A program made the translations under genes and the position numbers. A DNA stretch of 64,000 nt from NCBI GenBank assembly GCA_002310095.1, contig DBYH01000020.1, forward strand, positions 117,911-181,910, given 5' to 3'. Shown here piece after piece: positions 40,592-48,689 of the stretch (position 1 is its first letter; the number at the start of each line of letters is the position of its first letter). The notes under the pieces are model-generated. The model was not told the DNA's origin, did not search any database, and saw only the letters and a program-made list of their open reading frames with translations. Source of the DNA: Firmicutes bacterium UBA1191. Its GTDB lineage: Bacteria; Bacillota; Clostridia; Peptostreptococcales; Anaerovoracaceae.

Positions 40592-41263
40592 ATGTTGAAT
40601 TTCGATATTCAGAACCACAAGCCGCTCCGCGAGATGGTTTATGAAGAACTGAAAATGCAGATTCTCAAGGGCTCCATCATTCCTGGAACGAGGATGATGG
40701 AAGTCGAACTCGCCGAGGAGATGGGCGTCAGCAGAACGCCTATCAGGGAGGCCATAAGAAAGCTTGAGAAGGAAGGTCTCGTTACCATCGAGCCGAGAAG
40801 GGGGGCTTATGCGTCAATGATCTCGACGGAGGACATGGTCGAGATCCTCGAAGTCAGACAGGATCTTGAGGGCCTGGCGGCTTACTTTGCTGCGGACAGA
40901 ATGACTGACGCGCAGATGGAGCAGCTCAGACAGGTTTCAGCCAGCTACGACGAAGCGGTCAAGTGCGGAAACATGGAGGACATGATCAGGCACGACACGA
41001 GATTCCACCACATCATAGTGGAGTCCTGCCGCAACAAGATCCTCGTTCAGATGATCGAGCAGCTGCAGGAACTGGTCCTCAGATTCAGGTACATCTATTA
41101 TGATAATTTCAGGCGCGCGGAGAACATGCCTGAAGAACACGCTGCGATCATGGCGGCCATAGCGGAGGGCAATGCGGACAAGGCCAGAGCCGCCGCGGAC
41201 ATCCACGTCGACAGGCTCAAGGAGCTCGTAATGAAAGAGGGCGTACAGCAGAGACACGTGTAA
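40592..41263 (+). CDS. GntR family transcriptional regulator (FadR subfamily)
   Basis: 223 residues. N-terminal winged helix (about 12-75) with GTRMMEVELAEEMGVSRTPIREAIRKLE, and a C-terminal all-helical FCD ligand domain (about 85-215) whose conserved Asp and His residues (for example DTRFHHIIVESC) normally bind a metal and a small acid. AGGTGA precedes the ATG. Co-transcribed with ispE; targets and ligand unknown. Confidence 0.9.
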   Translation: MLNFDIQNHKPLREMVYEELKMQILKGSIIPGTRMMEVELAEEMGVSRTPIREAIRKLEKEGLVTIEPRRGAYASMISTEDMVEILEVRQDLEGLAAYFAADRMTDAQMEQLRQVSASYDEAVKCGNMEDMIRHDTRFHHIIVESCRNKILVQMIEQLQELVLRFRYIYYDNFRRAENMPEEHAAIMAAIAEGNADKARAAADIHVDRLKELVMKEGVQQRHV

Positions 41264-41289
41264 TGATACGCATACGCAAAAGCAGACTG

Positions 41290-41314
41290 AAGGTGTCAGA
41301 AATGACACCTTTTA
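41290..41314 (+). terminator. Terminator after the GntR gene
   Basis: Perfect 9-bp stem AAGGTGTCA/TGACACCTT with a GAAA tetraloop; the T-run is short (TTTT then A). Immediately after it, a 10-base unit TAAGGAGCAG is repeated in tandem (41320-41340), then GAGGAG precedes the next start. Confidence 0.75.
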
Positions 41315-41369
41315 TCATATAAGGAGCAGTTAAGGAGCAGTGCCGCGGCATAAGCGGCGAGGAGAAGAC

Positions 41370-42923
41370 ATGAAAGAGAAATTCCTTAAACTTCAGAACG
41401 GAAGCGACATAAGGGGAGTATCCCTGACGGGAGAACCAGGGGAGCCCCTCAGCCTCAGAGAGGACGAGGCAAGAGAAATAGCCATCGGATTCATCGCCTG
41501 GCTTTCGGACAAAATCGGAAAGAAACCGGAGGACATGACCCTGGCCATAGGCAGGGACCCGCGCACATCGGGGCCTAGACTTCTTGACGGTCTCATGGAC
41601 GGGTTCGGCGAGTACGGATGCAGAGTATACGACTTCGGATACGCGTCAACGCCCGCCATGTTCATGGCCACGGTCTTCGAGGACTTCGCCTGCGACGGAA
41701 CAGTCATGATAACGGCAAGCCATCTCCCGTACAACAGGAACGGCTTTAAGTTCTTCACGCGGGAGGGCGGTCTCAACAAGAAGGACATTACCACAATACT
41801 CGAATACGCTTCAGATAAGGAATCGCAGATAGAGAAGATAGGCGAGCCGCCTTTCGCCGGACAGCAGGTTCACAGACTGGGCAAGCTTGTCTTTGAAGCG
41901 GAGAAGAGCGACATCATGACGCCTTACTGCGAATTCCTGAAGAAGCTGATCGTCGACGGAGTCGGTGAAGGAGACAGGCCTCTCGAGGGCATGAAGATAG
42001 TTGTCGACGCGGGCAACGGCGGCGGCGGATTCTACGCGACGAGGGTGCTGAAGCCTCTCGGCGCGGACATCAGCGCCAGCCAGTTCCTGGAGCCGGACGG
42101 CATGTTCATGAATCACGCTCCGAACCCTGAAGACAAAGAGGCCATAAACGCCATATCCCTGCAGACCGTGTCCAGCGGAGCCAATCTGGGGCTTATATTC
42201 GATACGGACGTGGACAGATCTGCCGCGGTGGACAGCCGGGGCAGAGAGATAGCCCGCAACGGAATCGTGGCAATGGCGGCGGCCCTGGTGGCCGAGGACC
42301 ATCCGGGGACAACTGTCGTTACCGACAGCATCACCAGCCGCCAGCTGACCGAGTTTATCGAAGGAAAGCTGGGACTGAAGCACTTCAGATACAGGAGAGG
42401 CTACAGGAACGTCATCAATAAGGCGGTCGAACTCAACGAGAATGGGACCGACTGCCAGCTGGCCATCGAAACATCGGGCCACGCGGCTCTGAAGGAAAAC
42501 TACTTCCTGGACGACGGCGCCTACCTGGCGACGAAGATCGTCATCAAGGCGGCGAAGCTCTTCAGGCAGGGCGAAAAGATAGACAGCGTCATCGCGGATC
42601 TGGAGGATCCCGCTGACGAAAAAGAGATACGGATACCGATACGCTGCGAGGACTTCGCAGGGTACGGAGACAAAGTGCTCGCGGGCCTTGAAGAATACGC
42701 AAAGGCAGCCGAGGGCCTTTCGCTGGAGGAGCCTAACTACGAGGGCGTCAGGATAAACTTCGACAGAGAAGGCTGCGGAGCCGAGGGCTGGTGCCTGCTC
42801 AGAAAATCACTTCACGACCCGCTCCTTCCTCTGAACATTGCTTCGGATGAAAAGGGCGGCTGCGAGAAGATAAAGAAGATTATCATGGACTTCCTGTCCC
42901 GCTACGATCAGCTTGAGCTGTAA
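41370..42923 (+). CDS. Phosphohexomutase (phosphomannomutase/phosphoglucomutase family)
   Basis: 517 residues from the ATG at 41370 (GAGGAG six bases upstream). Alpha-D-phosphohexomutase layout: phosphoserine loop MITASHLPYNRNG, metal loop DTDVDRSAAVDSRG, sugar-recognition ETSGHAAL, and a C-terminal phosphate-binding domain. Interconverts hexose 1- and 6-phosphates for glycan precursors. The exact sugar (glucose or mannose) is undetermined; the ETSGHAA form fits the PMM/PGM group. Confidence 0.9.
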   Translation: MKEKFLKLQNGSDIRGVSLTGEPGEPLSLREDEAREIAIGFIAWLSDKIGKKPEDMTLAIGRDPRTSGPRLLDGLMDGFGEYGCRVYDFGYASTPAMFMATVFEDFACDGTVMITASHLPYNRNGFKFFTREGGLNKKDITTILEYASDKESQIEKIGEPPFAGQQVHRLGKLVFEAEKSDIMTPYCEFLKKLIVDGVGEGDRPLEGMKIVVDAGNGGGGFYATRVLKPLGADISASQFLEPDGMFMNHAPNPEDKEAINAISLQTVSSGANLGLIFDTDVDRSAAVDSRGREIARNGIVAMAAALVAEDHPGTTVVTDSITSRQLTEFIEGKLGLKHFRYRRGYRNVINKAVELNENGTDCQLAIETSGHAALKENYFLDDGAYLATKIVIKAAKLFRQGEKIDSVIADLEDPADEKEIRIPIRCEDFAGYGDKVLAGLEEYAKAAEGLSLEEPNYEGVRINFDREGCGAEGWCLLRKSLHDPLLPLNIASDEKGGCEKIKKIIMDFLSRYDQLEL

Positions 42924-42944
42924 AGAAACAGAGGATCAGAAGAG

Positions 42945-43781
42945 ATGAATCTTGATGAGAAACTGAAGAAACTTGAAGAAATAATCACGGGCTACGGACA
43001 GATGATCGTGGCTTTTTCGGGAGGGGTGGACAGCACCTTCCTCCTGACATTCGCGGCGAAGGTCTTCGCTGAAGCGGGCTGCCCGGACAATGTGGCGGCC
43101 ATAACGGCGACGGGGCCTCAGTTCGCCGCGGACGAATCTGAGTACGCGGAGAACCTCTGCGACAAACTGTCTATAAGTCACAAGAAACTCGACGCTTCCT
43201 TCGTGCTTGACAGCATAAGGGACAATCCGCCCGACAGGTGTTATCACTGCAAGAAGGCCCTCTTCTCCCTTATGAAGACCAGGGCTGACATGGTCGGGAG
43301 CGTCCTTGCTGACGGCACAAACCTGGACGATCTGGACGACTACCGTCCAGGCTACAGAGCCATTCAGGAACTGGGAATCGCCAGTCCTCTCAAGGAAGCG
43401 GGCATGACAAAGGAAGACATCAGAGAGGCTCTCGCGGCGATGGATGTGAGAGAGGCTTCGGACAAAGCGCGCACGCCTGCCTTTGCCTGTCTGATGACCA
43501 GGATACCTTTCGGCGAGGAGATCACTGAGGAGAAGCTGCGGATGATTTACGCGGCGGAGGAATACCTGAAGGAGCGAGGATTCACTCAGGTGAGAGTCAG
43601 GTGCCACGAGGTTTCCGGAGGGAGCCTGGCCAGGATCGAGGTGGAACCGAACGAAATGAGCGAACTGTCGCCGGCTGGAGCAGCGGAGATTGACAGGAAA
43701 ATCCGGAGCCTGGGATTCAGTTTCGTGACCCTCGATCTGGGCGGTTACGAAAAGGGGAAAATGAACAATCTCCCGGGCTAA
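42945..43781 (+). CDS. larE: ATP-dependent sacrificial sulfur transferase LarE
   Basis: 278 residues. PP-loop SGGVDSTFLL near residue 25; RCYHCKKALF; and ARTPAFACLMTRIPFGEEIT, in which the Cys is the one sacrificed as sulfur donor in the single-Cys LarE type. In lactobacilli LarE inserts sulfur into the nickel-pincer cofactor of lactate racemase together with LarB and LarC. Neither larB, larC nor larA is near, so it may act in trans or in another sulfur transfer. Twenty-one bases after the phosphohexomutase. Confidence 0.88.
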   Translation: MNLDEKLKKLEEIITGYGQMIVAFSGGVDSTFLLTFAAKVFAEAGCPDNVAAITATGPQFAADESEYAENLCDKLSISHKKLDASFVLDSIRDNPPDRCYHCKKALFSLMKTRADMVGSVLADGTNLDDLDDYRPGYRAIQELGIASPLKEAGMTKEDIREALAAMDVREASDKARTPAFACLMTRIPFGEEITEEKLRMIYAAEEYLKERGFTQVRVRCHEVSGGSLARIEVEPNEMSELSPAGAAEIDRKIRSLGFSFVTLDLGGYEKGKMNNLPG

Positions 43782-43798
43782 AATCGCCTAAAGCCTTG

Positions 43799-43827
43799 TT
43801 GCATATAGGTTTTCACTATGTTATAAT
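43799..43827 (+). promoter_or_regulatory. hup promoter
   Basis: -35 TTGCAT (43799-43804), 17-base spacer, TGT plus perfect TATAAT (43822-43827). The 60-base leader contains a small hairpin GCAGT/ACTGC (43834-43847). Confidence 0.88.
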
Positions 43828-43896
43828 TATTTCGCAGTAAGGACTGCACCTACTAAGTCGACAAACCAATTTAATTAATAAGTGGAGGAAAAGAGA

Positions 43897-44169
43897 ATGA
43901 ACAAAACTGAATTAATCGAAGCAGTAGCAAAGGAAGCTAATCTGTCAAAGAAAGATGCAGGCGCTGCAGTAGCCGCAGTATTCGGAGAAATGACAAAGGC
44001 TCTTAAGAAGGGCGACAAGGTTCAGATGATCGGATTCGGAACTTTCGAAGTAAGAAAGAGAGCAGCCAGAAAGGCTAGAAATCCACAGACTGGCGCTGAG
44101 ATCAAGATCAAGGCCACTAAGGTTCCGGCATTCAAGGCAGGAAAAGCTCTGAAAGACGCTGTAAAATAA
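43897..44169 (+). CDS. hup: DNA-binding protein HU
   Basis: 90 residues from the ATG at 43897, with GTGGAGG upstream. MNKTELIEAVAKEANLSKKDA and GFGTFEVRKRAARKARNPQTG (the DNA-clamping arm) are the HU hallmarks. Homodimeric nucleoid protein that bends DNA. Monocistronic between its own promoter and terminator. Codon use is highly biased, as expected for an abundant protein. Confidence 0.98.
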   Translation: MNKTELIEAVAKEANLSKKDAGAAVAAVFGEMTKALKKGDKVQMIGFGTFEVRKRAARKARNPQTGAEIKIKATKVPAFKAGKALKDAVK

Positions 44170-44183
44170 TTGGCTGACATAAG

Positions 44184-44215
44184 ATGCGGTACGCCTTGCG
44201 GCGCACCGCATTTTT
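44184..44215 (+). terminator. hup terminator
   Basis: Long stem ATGCGGTACGCC/GGCGCACCGCAT (one A-C mismatch) around TTGC (44184-44211), followed by T residues to 44215. Confidence 0.9.
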
Positions 44216-44233
44216 CGTATGGGAGAGTATAAT

Positions 44234-44464
44234 ATGCTGAACTTTCAAGCACTGATGAATTTCAATCAGACCAAGAAGAGGTTCATGGACAACCATCCGT
44301 CCGTACAGCCTTTTCTTGACGACATCAACAGCCGCGATCCTGAACCGGGTCAGGAAGTCGCCATAGCCGTCAGATATCCGGACGGTACGGAGTACAAGAC
44401 AGGAATAAGGATCACGGAGGACGACATGCAGATGCTGAGCATGCTGCGTGAGCTTATCGGTTAG
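44234..44464 (+). CDS. Small protein of unknown function
   Basis: 76 residues from the ATG at 44234, supported by GGGAGA about eight bases upstream. A helical N-terminus (MLNFQALMNFNQTKKRFMDNH) precedes a predicted beta segment (QEVAIAVRYPDGTEYKTGIRI) and a final helix. No family recognised, no signal or membrane segment. It is followed 28 bases later by the LEA-like gene. Confidence 0.6.
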   Translation: MLNFQALMNFNQTKKRFMDNHPSVQPFLDDINSRDPEPGQEVAIAVRYPDGTEYKTGIRITEDDMQMLSMLRELIG

Positions 44465-44492
44465 AATCATTCTGTGAAAAGAGGAAAAAGTG

Positions 44493-44999
44493 ATGAGCGC
44501 AATTGATTTAATCAAAGAGAAAGCGGAACAGGCAAAGGACAAGGCCGCCGACGTCAAGGACAGGGCCGCTGAAGTCAAGGAGAAGGCTCCGTCTGTCGAT
44601 GAAGTGACAGCCGCCGCGAAGGACAAGGCCGCGGACGTCAAGGACAAGGCGGCAGAGGCCATGGACAAAGCAGCTGTCGTAAAGGACAAGGCTGCCGAGA
44701 TCAAGGACAGATTCGCCCCGGCCATCAAAGAGCTTACCGACGAAGCGGGATATCTGGCCAAGGAAGCCGAATCCGAACTGAAGCTTCTGACGGATCAGGC
44801 CAAGGACATCAAGAGCAGCGGAATCTCGTCGATCGTAAAGAAGCCTTCCGAAGATGACATCGTCGCTTTGAGCAGAAAGGCCCGCAGAAAGGCCATCAAG
44901 CTGGAGCGGAAGGCTGCCAGACTCGAGAGAAAGCTGAGAAAGATCGAGAAGAAGCAGCTCAAGCACCTGAAGAAGTTGGAGAAGGAACAGAGAAGATAA
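44493..44999 (+). CDS. LEA-like amphipathic repeat protein
   Basis: 168 residues from the ATG at 44493 (AGAGGA upstream; a GTG one codon earlier is possible). Residues 8-75 are near-perfect 11-residue repeats of the form A-x-x-(V/A)-K-D-K-A-A-(D/E)-V, the pattern of group 3 LEA and apolipoprotein-like amphipathic helices. A central more ordinary stretch follows, then a very basic C-terminus (about 125-168: ARRKAIKLERKAARLERKL...). It has no Cys, Trp or signal peptide. Possible roles are desiccation or membrane protection or nucleoid binding; none is shown. Confidence 0.65.
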   Translation: MSAIDLIKEKAEQAKDKAADVKDRAAEVKEKAPSVDEVTAAAKDKAADVKDKAAEAMDKAAVVKDKAAEIKDRFAPAIKELTDEAGYLAKEAESELKLLTDQAKDIKSSGISSIVKKPSEDDIVALSRKARRKAIKLERKAARLERKLRKIEKKQLKHLKKLEKEQRR

Positions 45000-45017
45000 C
45001 GGGACCGGACACAGCGG

Positions 45018-45788
45018 ATGGATGCGGAGCACTTAAAGAGAAAACTCGAGAGAGAAATACGCGGGGCGGTGGAGAAGTTCCGGGAGAGGGACGATATCAC
45101 CTGCCGTTTCGGAGAGCCCGCGGTGGGCTATGTCAGTGTCGATGACGTGCGCTTCGACATGCTCTTCGCGCGGGGATTTAACGGACACCCACGGGAAATT
45201 TACCGTCCCGGCAGAACCATAATCCTGTACTATCTGCCGCTGGCGGAAGAGACGGTGAGGGCCAACGAAGAGGCCGCGGAACCTACGGAGGAATGGGTCA
45301 GAGCCTACTACGAATCCCTGTGGCTGGCTATGGCAGTGAACCAGACGATCAGGGAAGTCCTGACCGGTCAGGGCAGGCTCATCTCGGGCCTGAGCAACAT
45401 GGTCACCTGGGACGACGGGGAACTGCGGGAGGACTGGTCCTTCAAGTTTGCCGCGGCGATAGCCGGTCTCGGGGAAATGGGTCCCGCGGGATCCTTCCAC
45501 TCCGAAGGCGGATACGGAGGACGCGTCGGCGGCATGATCACCGACGGCATGTATGCGGACAGACCGGAGGAACTCGACGGGGAGGCCCGGCAGAAGGCCC
45601 TTGCGGAGCTTCTGGATCCGTGCCTCTATGAAGGGCCGTGCGGCGACGACATGATAGCTGCCTGCCCGGGAGGCGCGATCACGGAAAGCGGCATAGACAG
45701 GGCGCTCTGCAGGGATTACTGCAGAAAATTCAACGAGACAACGCCCGTGCCGGAAGTCTGCGGCAAGTGCTTCAGATTCAAAAGATAA
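45018..45788 (+). CDS. Epoxyqueuosine-reductase-like iron-sulfur protein
   Basis: 256 residues. The N-terminal two thirds resemble QueG-type proteins (GRTIILYYLPLAEE, then FAAAIAGLGEMGPAGSFHSEGGYGGRVGGMITD). The C-terminus has eight Cys: CLYEGPCGDD, ACPGGAI, ALCRDYC, VCGKC, enough for one or two Fe-S clusters, although the spacing is not the textbook double CxxCxxCxxxCP. QueG enzymes use cobalamin to reduce epoxyqueuosine; here the gene directly precedes cobT by three bases, so it more likely acts on or with a corrinoid, for example as a reductase. Inference only. Confidence 0.65.
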   Translation: MDAEHLKRKLEREIRGAVEKFRERDDITCRFGEPAVGYVSVDDVRFDMLFARGFNGHPREIYRPGRTIILYYLPLAEETVRANEEAAEPTEEWVRAYYESLWLAMAVNQTIREVLTGQGRLISGLSNMVTWDDGELREDWSFKFAAAIAGLGEMGPAGSFHSEGGYGGRVGGMITDGMYADRPEELDGEARQKALAELLDPCLYEGPCGDDMIAACPGGAITESGIDRALCRDYCRKFNETTPVPEVCGKCFRFKR

Positions 45789-45791
45789 AAA

Positions 45792-46958
45792 ATGGACAGA
45801 AGAGAGTTATTCGACAAGACAGATGCAATCAGGCCTGCCGACAAGCAGGCTGTTTTAAGGGCAAAAGCAAGACAGGCGTCGCTGGCCAAGCCGCCCGGAT
45901 CCCTCGGGGGTCTGGAGGACATGTCCGTGAGGATCGCGGGCATGACGGGCAGTGAGATCAACAGGATCGGCAGAGGCTGCGTCGCTGTTTTCTGCGCCGA
46001 CAACGGCGTCGCCCGCGAGGGAGTGACCTCGGCGCCCCAGTCGGTGACGAGGGCCCAGACAATCAACTTCACGAGACGACTTACGGGGGTCGGAGCCCTG
46101 GCCAAAAGCTACGGCAGCGAACTCCTTATAGTCGACGTGGGAGTAAAAGACGAAATACCTGAGGAACTCTACACGGATGTTCCTCTTGAAGATACACACA
46201 AGATAGTAAACAGAAGGCTGAGAGAGACGGGCCAGACGGACAATATCGCCGAAGGACCCGCCATGACCGAGGAAGAAGCCCTGGCGGCCATCGCGACCGG
46301 AATCGAAATGGCGGAGGCGGTGAGCGGAGCCGGCTTCAGCATCATGGGCGCGGGCGAGATGGGCATCGGAAACACCACCACCAGCGCGGCGCTGCTCTCG
46401 GCCATTACAGGAAGACCTGCCGATGAGACGGCGGGAAGAGGCGGCGGCGTCAACGACGAAGGCCTCGCCAGAAAGAAGGAGATAGTCGACAGCGCGTCGG
46501 CTGAATTCCGCGCCGAAGGCGGAATTCTGTCAGGTTCCGAAGAGAGCAGAGCGGACCGGATGATCGACGCCCTCATCCGCATGGGAGGCTTCGACATCTG
46601 CGCCATGACGGGCGCCTACCTTGGAACCGCGGCCTGCAGGATGCCGATAGTTATAGACGGATACATCTCCGCCGTGGCGGCTCTGGCGGCCTACGTGATC
46701 GCGCCGGCGTCGGCGGATTACATGATCGCCTCACACAAGTCCTTCGAGAAGGGCTACACACTGGCTATGGACACCCTGGGGCTGAAGCCTTTCCTGTCCC
46801 TGGACATGAGGCTGGGAGAAGGCAGCGGATGCCCCGTCACCTTCAGCATAGTCAAGGGAGCATGCGACGTAATGGCTGACATGGCCACCTTCGATGAAGC
46901 GGAGATAAATGACGATTACCTCGAGGAGATAAGAAGCGAAGAGAAGTATCAGAGATGA
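45792..46958 (+). CDS. cobT: Nicotinate-nucleotide--dimethylbenzimidazole phosphoribosyltransferase
   Basis: Activates the lower ligand of cobamides by transferring phosphoribose from nicotinate mononucleotide to a benzimidazole or purine base. 388 residues with KPPGSLGGLEDM, VFCADNGVAREGV, GAGEMGIGNTTTSAALL and LDMRLGEGSGC, where the Glu is the catalytic base. The C-terminal extension past this is about 40 residues. No ribosome binding site is evident; coupled to the gene before it. It ends in a four-base overlap with cobS. Confidence 0.95.
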   Translation: MDRRELFDKTDAIRPADKQAVLRAKARQASLAKPPGSLGGLEDMSVRIAGMTGSEINRIGRGCVAVFCADNGVAREGVTSAPQSVTRAQTINFTRRLTGVGALAKSYGSELLIVDVGVKDEIPEELYTDVPLEDTHKIVNRRLRETGQTDNIAEGPAMTEEEALAAIATGIEMAEAVSGAGFSIMGAGEMGIGNTTTSAALLSAITGRPADETAGRGGGVNDEGLARKKEIVDSASAEFRAEGGILSGSEESRADRMIDALIRMGGFDICAMTGAYLGTAACRMPIVIDGYISAVAALAAYVIAPASADYMIASHKSFEKGYTLAMDTLGLKPFLSLDMRLGEGSGCPVTFSIVKGACDVMADMATFDEAEINDDYLEEIRSEEKYQR

Positions 46959-47746
46959 AGTACGTCAGAGGATTTTTAATGGCATGGGGAATGTTCTGCT
47001 GGATACCGTGCCCATATAAAGAATGGCGGATGGAGGACCGGAAGGCGCAGGTAGCGATGCTGCCCCTGGTCGGCGCCCTCATCGGCGTGGTAGTCTGCCT
47101 TTGCTGGTGGCTGCTGAGCCTGATAGGCTGCGGCGGTCTGCTCGCGGGCGCCCTTCTTACGGGCGTCTACTTCCTGCTGACGGGATTCATCCACGTCGAC
47201 GGATTCATGGACTGCAGCGACGCCATCATGCCGAGACATCCGGAGATGGAGGAGCGGCGCCGCATACTGAAGGACCCCCACGCGGGAGCCTTCGCGGTGA
47301 TCTGTCTCGTCATCATGCTGCTGGTCTTCACCGGATCCATGGCGGACATCGCCGATCAGTTCAGCATCAAGGCCTGCAGCCTGCTGGTGGTCATCTTCAC
47401 GGCGTCGAGGACCGTGAGCGCCCTCGAGGTCATCATGAGAGAGCCGATGGAGGGAAGCCAGTACAGCCAGCTTAAGGAGCCGGGCAGAGCCAGGGATACG
47501 ATTCCTGCCATTGTCATTCTGGCGGTGGTCCTGGGTATCTGCGAACTCATCATGGCGAATTTCAGCTGGTGGGCGCTTATCGCGGAGCTCTACAGCAACA
47601 TTATCGTCCTGACGGTCATGGTGGCCGCCTTCATCACCTGCAGCGTCGACTGCAGAAAACTGGGCGGAATGAACGGAGACATCTCCGGACACATGATAAC
47701 CATTTCCGAGCTCTTCGGAGTCCTGGTCATGGCCATAATACTTTAG
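46955..47746 (+). CDS. cobS: Adenosylcobinamide-GDP ribazoletransferase (cobalamin synthase)
   Basis: Integral membrane enzyme joining adenosylcobinamide-GDP with alpha-ribazole (phosphate). 263 residues with several hydrophobic helices (VALIGVVVCLCWWLLSLIG, GALLTGVYFLLTGFIHV). GFIHVDGFMDCSDAI and KDPHAGAFAVI carry the conserved catalytic acidic residues. It overlaps cobT by four bases. Confidence 0.93.
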   Translation: MKYVRGFLMAWGMFCWIPCPYKEWRMEDRKAQVAMLPLVGALIGVVVCLCWWLLSLIGCGGLLAGALLTGVYFLLTGFIHVDGFMDCSDAIMPRHPEMEERRRILKDPHAGAFAVICLVIMLLVFTGSMADIADQFSIKACSLLVVIFTASRTVSALEVIMREPMEGSQYSQLKEPGRARDTIPAIVILAVVLGICELIMANFSWWALIAELYSNIIVLTVMVAAFITCSVDCRKLGGMNGDISGHMITISELFGVLVMAIIL

Positions 47747-47754
47747 GAGAAGAG

Positions 47755-48321
47755 ATGAACGTACTCATCAGCGGCGGAGCTAAAAACGGAAAATCCCTCT
47801 ACGCCCAGCAGACCGCGTCGGAACTTGCGGACTGCGGGCCCCTTTATTATATCGCCACGATGATTCCCCACGACGGGGAAGACCGCGCCAGAATAGAGAG
47901 ACATGTCAAGGAGCGCGAAGGCTGGGGGTTCACGACCATCGAGCAGGGCAAAAGCATCGCGTCCCTGATCGGAAGAGAGGACGTGGACCTGAAAGGGAGC
48001 TTCCTCCTGGACAGCGTGACGGCGGTTCTGGAAAACGAGATGTTCCCCGTGGCCCTGAAAGAGGGAAAACCGGAGTTTCTGGGCGAGGATGAAGAGGCGC
48101 CGGAGAGAGTGAAGAAGGAGCTTGTTGCCTTTGGGTCGGCGGTGAAAGAGGCGGGAGGTTCCGTCGTGTTCGTCTCAGACTGCATATACGGCGACAGCTG
48201 CGGATACAGCCCGTCCACGGAGAAGTACAGGCGGGCCCTCGCTGAAGCGGACAGAGCTCTGGCGGCGGTCTGCGACAAAGTGACAGAAGTAACCTGCGGA
48301 ATTACAGAGGAGTGGAAATGA
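47755..48321 (+). CDS. cobU: Adenosylcobinamide kinase/guanylyltransferase (CobU)
   Basis: 188 residues from the ATG at 47755 (AGGAGA upstream). The P-loop is GGAKNGKSLYA; YIATMIP and RIERHVKER follow, the His corresponding to the guanylylated His of CobU, and FLLDSVTAVL is the central strand. The C-terminal substrate region usually reading VSNEVGxGIVP is here VSDCIYGDS, so that motif is lost. Phosphorylates and guanylylates cobinamide, possibly together with the second CobU-like protein downstream. Confidence 0.85.
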   Translation: MNVLISGGAKNGKSLYAQQTASELADCGPLYYIATMIPHDGEDRARIERHVKEREGWGFTTIEQGKSIASLIGREDVDLKGSFLLDSVTAVLENEMFPVALKEGKPEFLGEDEEAPERVKKELVAFGSAVKEAGGSVVFVSDCIYGDSCGYSPSTEKYRRALAEADRALAAVCDKVTEVTCGITEEWK

Positions 48322-48689
48322 TATTAGTCTTTGGAGGAGCGTATCAGGGAAAGACCGAATACGCCGTGAAGGAGTTCGGACTCAGTGCGGTCTGCGACCT
48401 GTCGGAGGGCGGCGAGCCGGACTTTACGAAGGAGATCATAACGGGACTGGATGCTTTTGCATCAAGACTTTCAGCCGCGGGGGAGGACCCGGCGGAGTAC
48501 TTCAGGTCCCGCCGCGGACTCTGGGAGGGCAAGGTGCTCGTGATCACTGACACCACCCAGGGCGTCGTGCCGGTCGACAGGGAAGTTAGAGCGGCCAGGG
48601 AGGCCAGCGGCAGACTTATGATGTATCTGGCGGGTGAAGCGGAGCAGGTGCACAGAGTTTTCTGCGGCATAGGCAAGAGGATAAAATGA
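48318..48689 (+). CDS. Second, shortened CobU-like protein
   Basis: 123 residues from the ATG at 48318 (GAGGAG five bases upstream, start inside the end of cobU). The P-loop FGGAYQGKTEYA is intact. The middle section with the RIxxH guanylylation His is missing, but the C-terminus keeps the CobU motif lost from its neighbour: VITDTTQGVVPVDREVR...GRLMMYLA...VFCGI. So the two neighbours are complementary halves of CobU features, each with its own P-loop. It may be a kinase-only enzyme or a partner subunit. Four-base overlap with cobC. Confidence 0.72.
   Translation: MILVFGGAYQGKTEYAVKEFGLSAVCDLSEGGEPDFTKEIITGLDAFASRLSAAGEDPAEYFRSRRGLWEGKVLVITDTTQGVVPVDREVRAAREASGRLMMYLAGEAEQVHRVFCGIGKRIK

Noticed and set aside
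44170..45017. Cobalamin riboswitch before the cob operon
   Set aside because: I looked for a long structured leader with a B12-box-like block and found only the hup terminator and two short genes with small gaps.
47569..47754. An upstream ATG extending cobU by about 60 codons
   Set aside because: The extension overlaps cobS in another frame and lacks homology; the ATG at 47755 has a ribosome binding site and begins the family motif.
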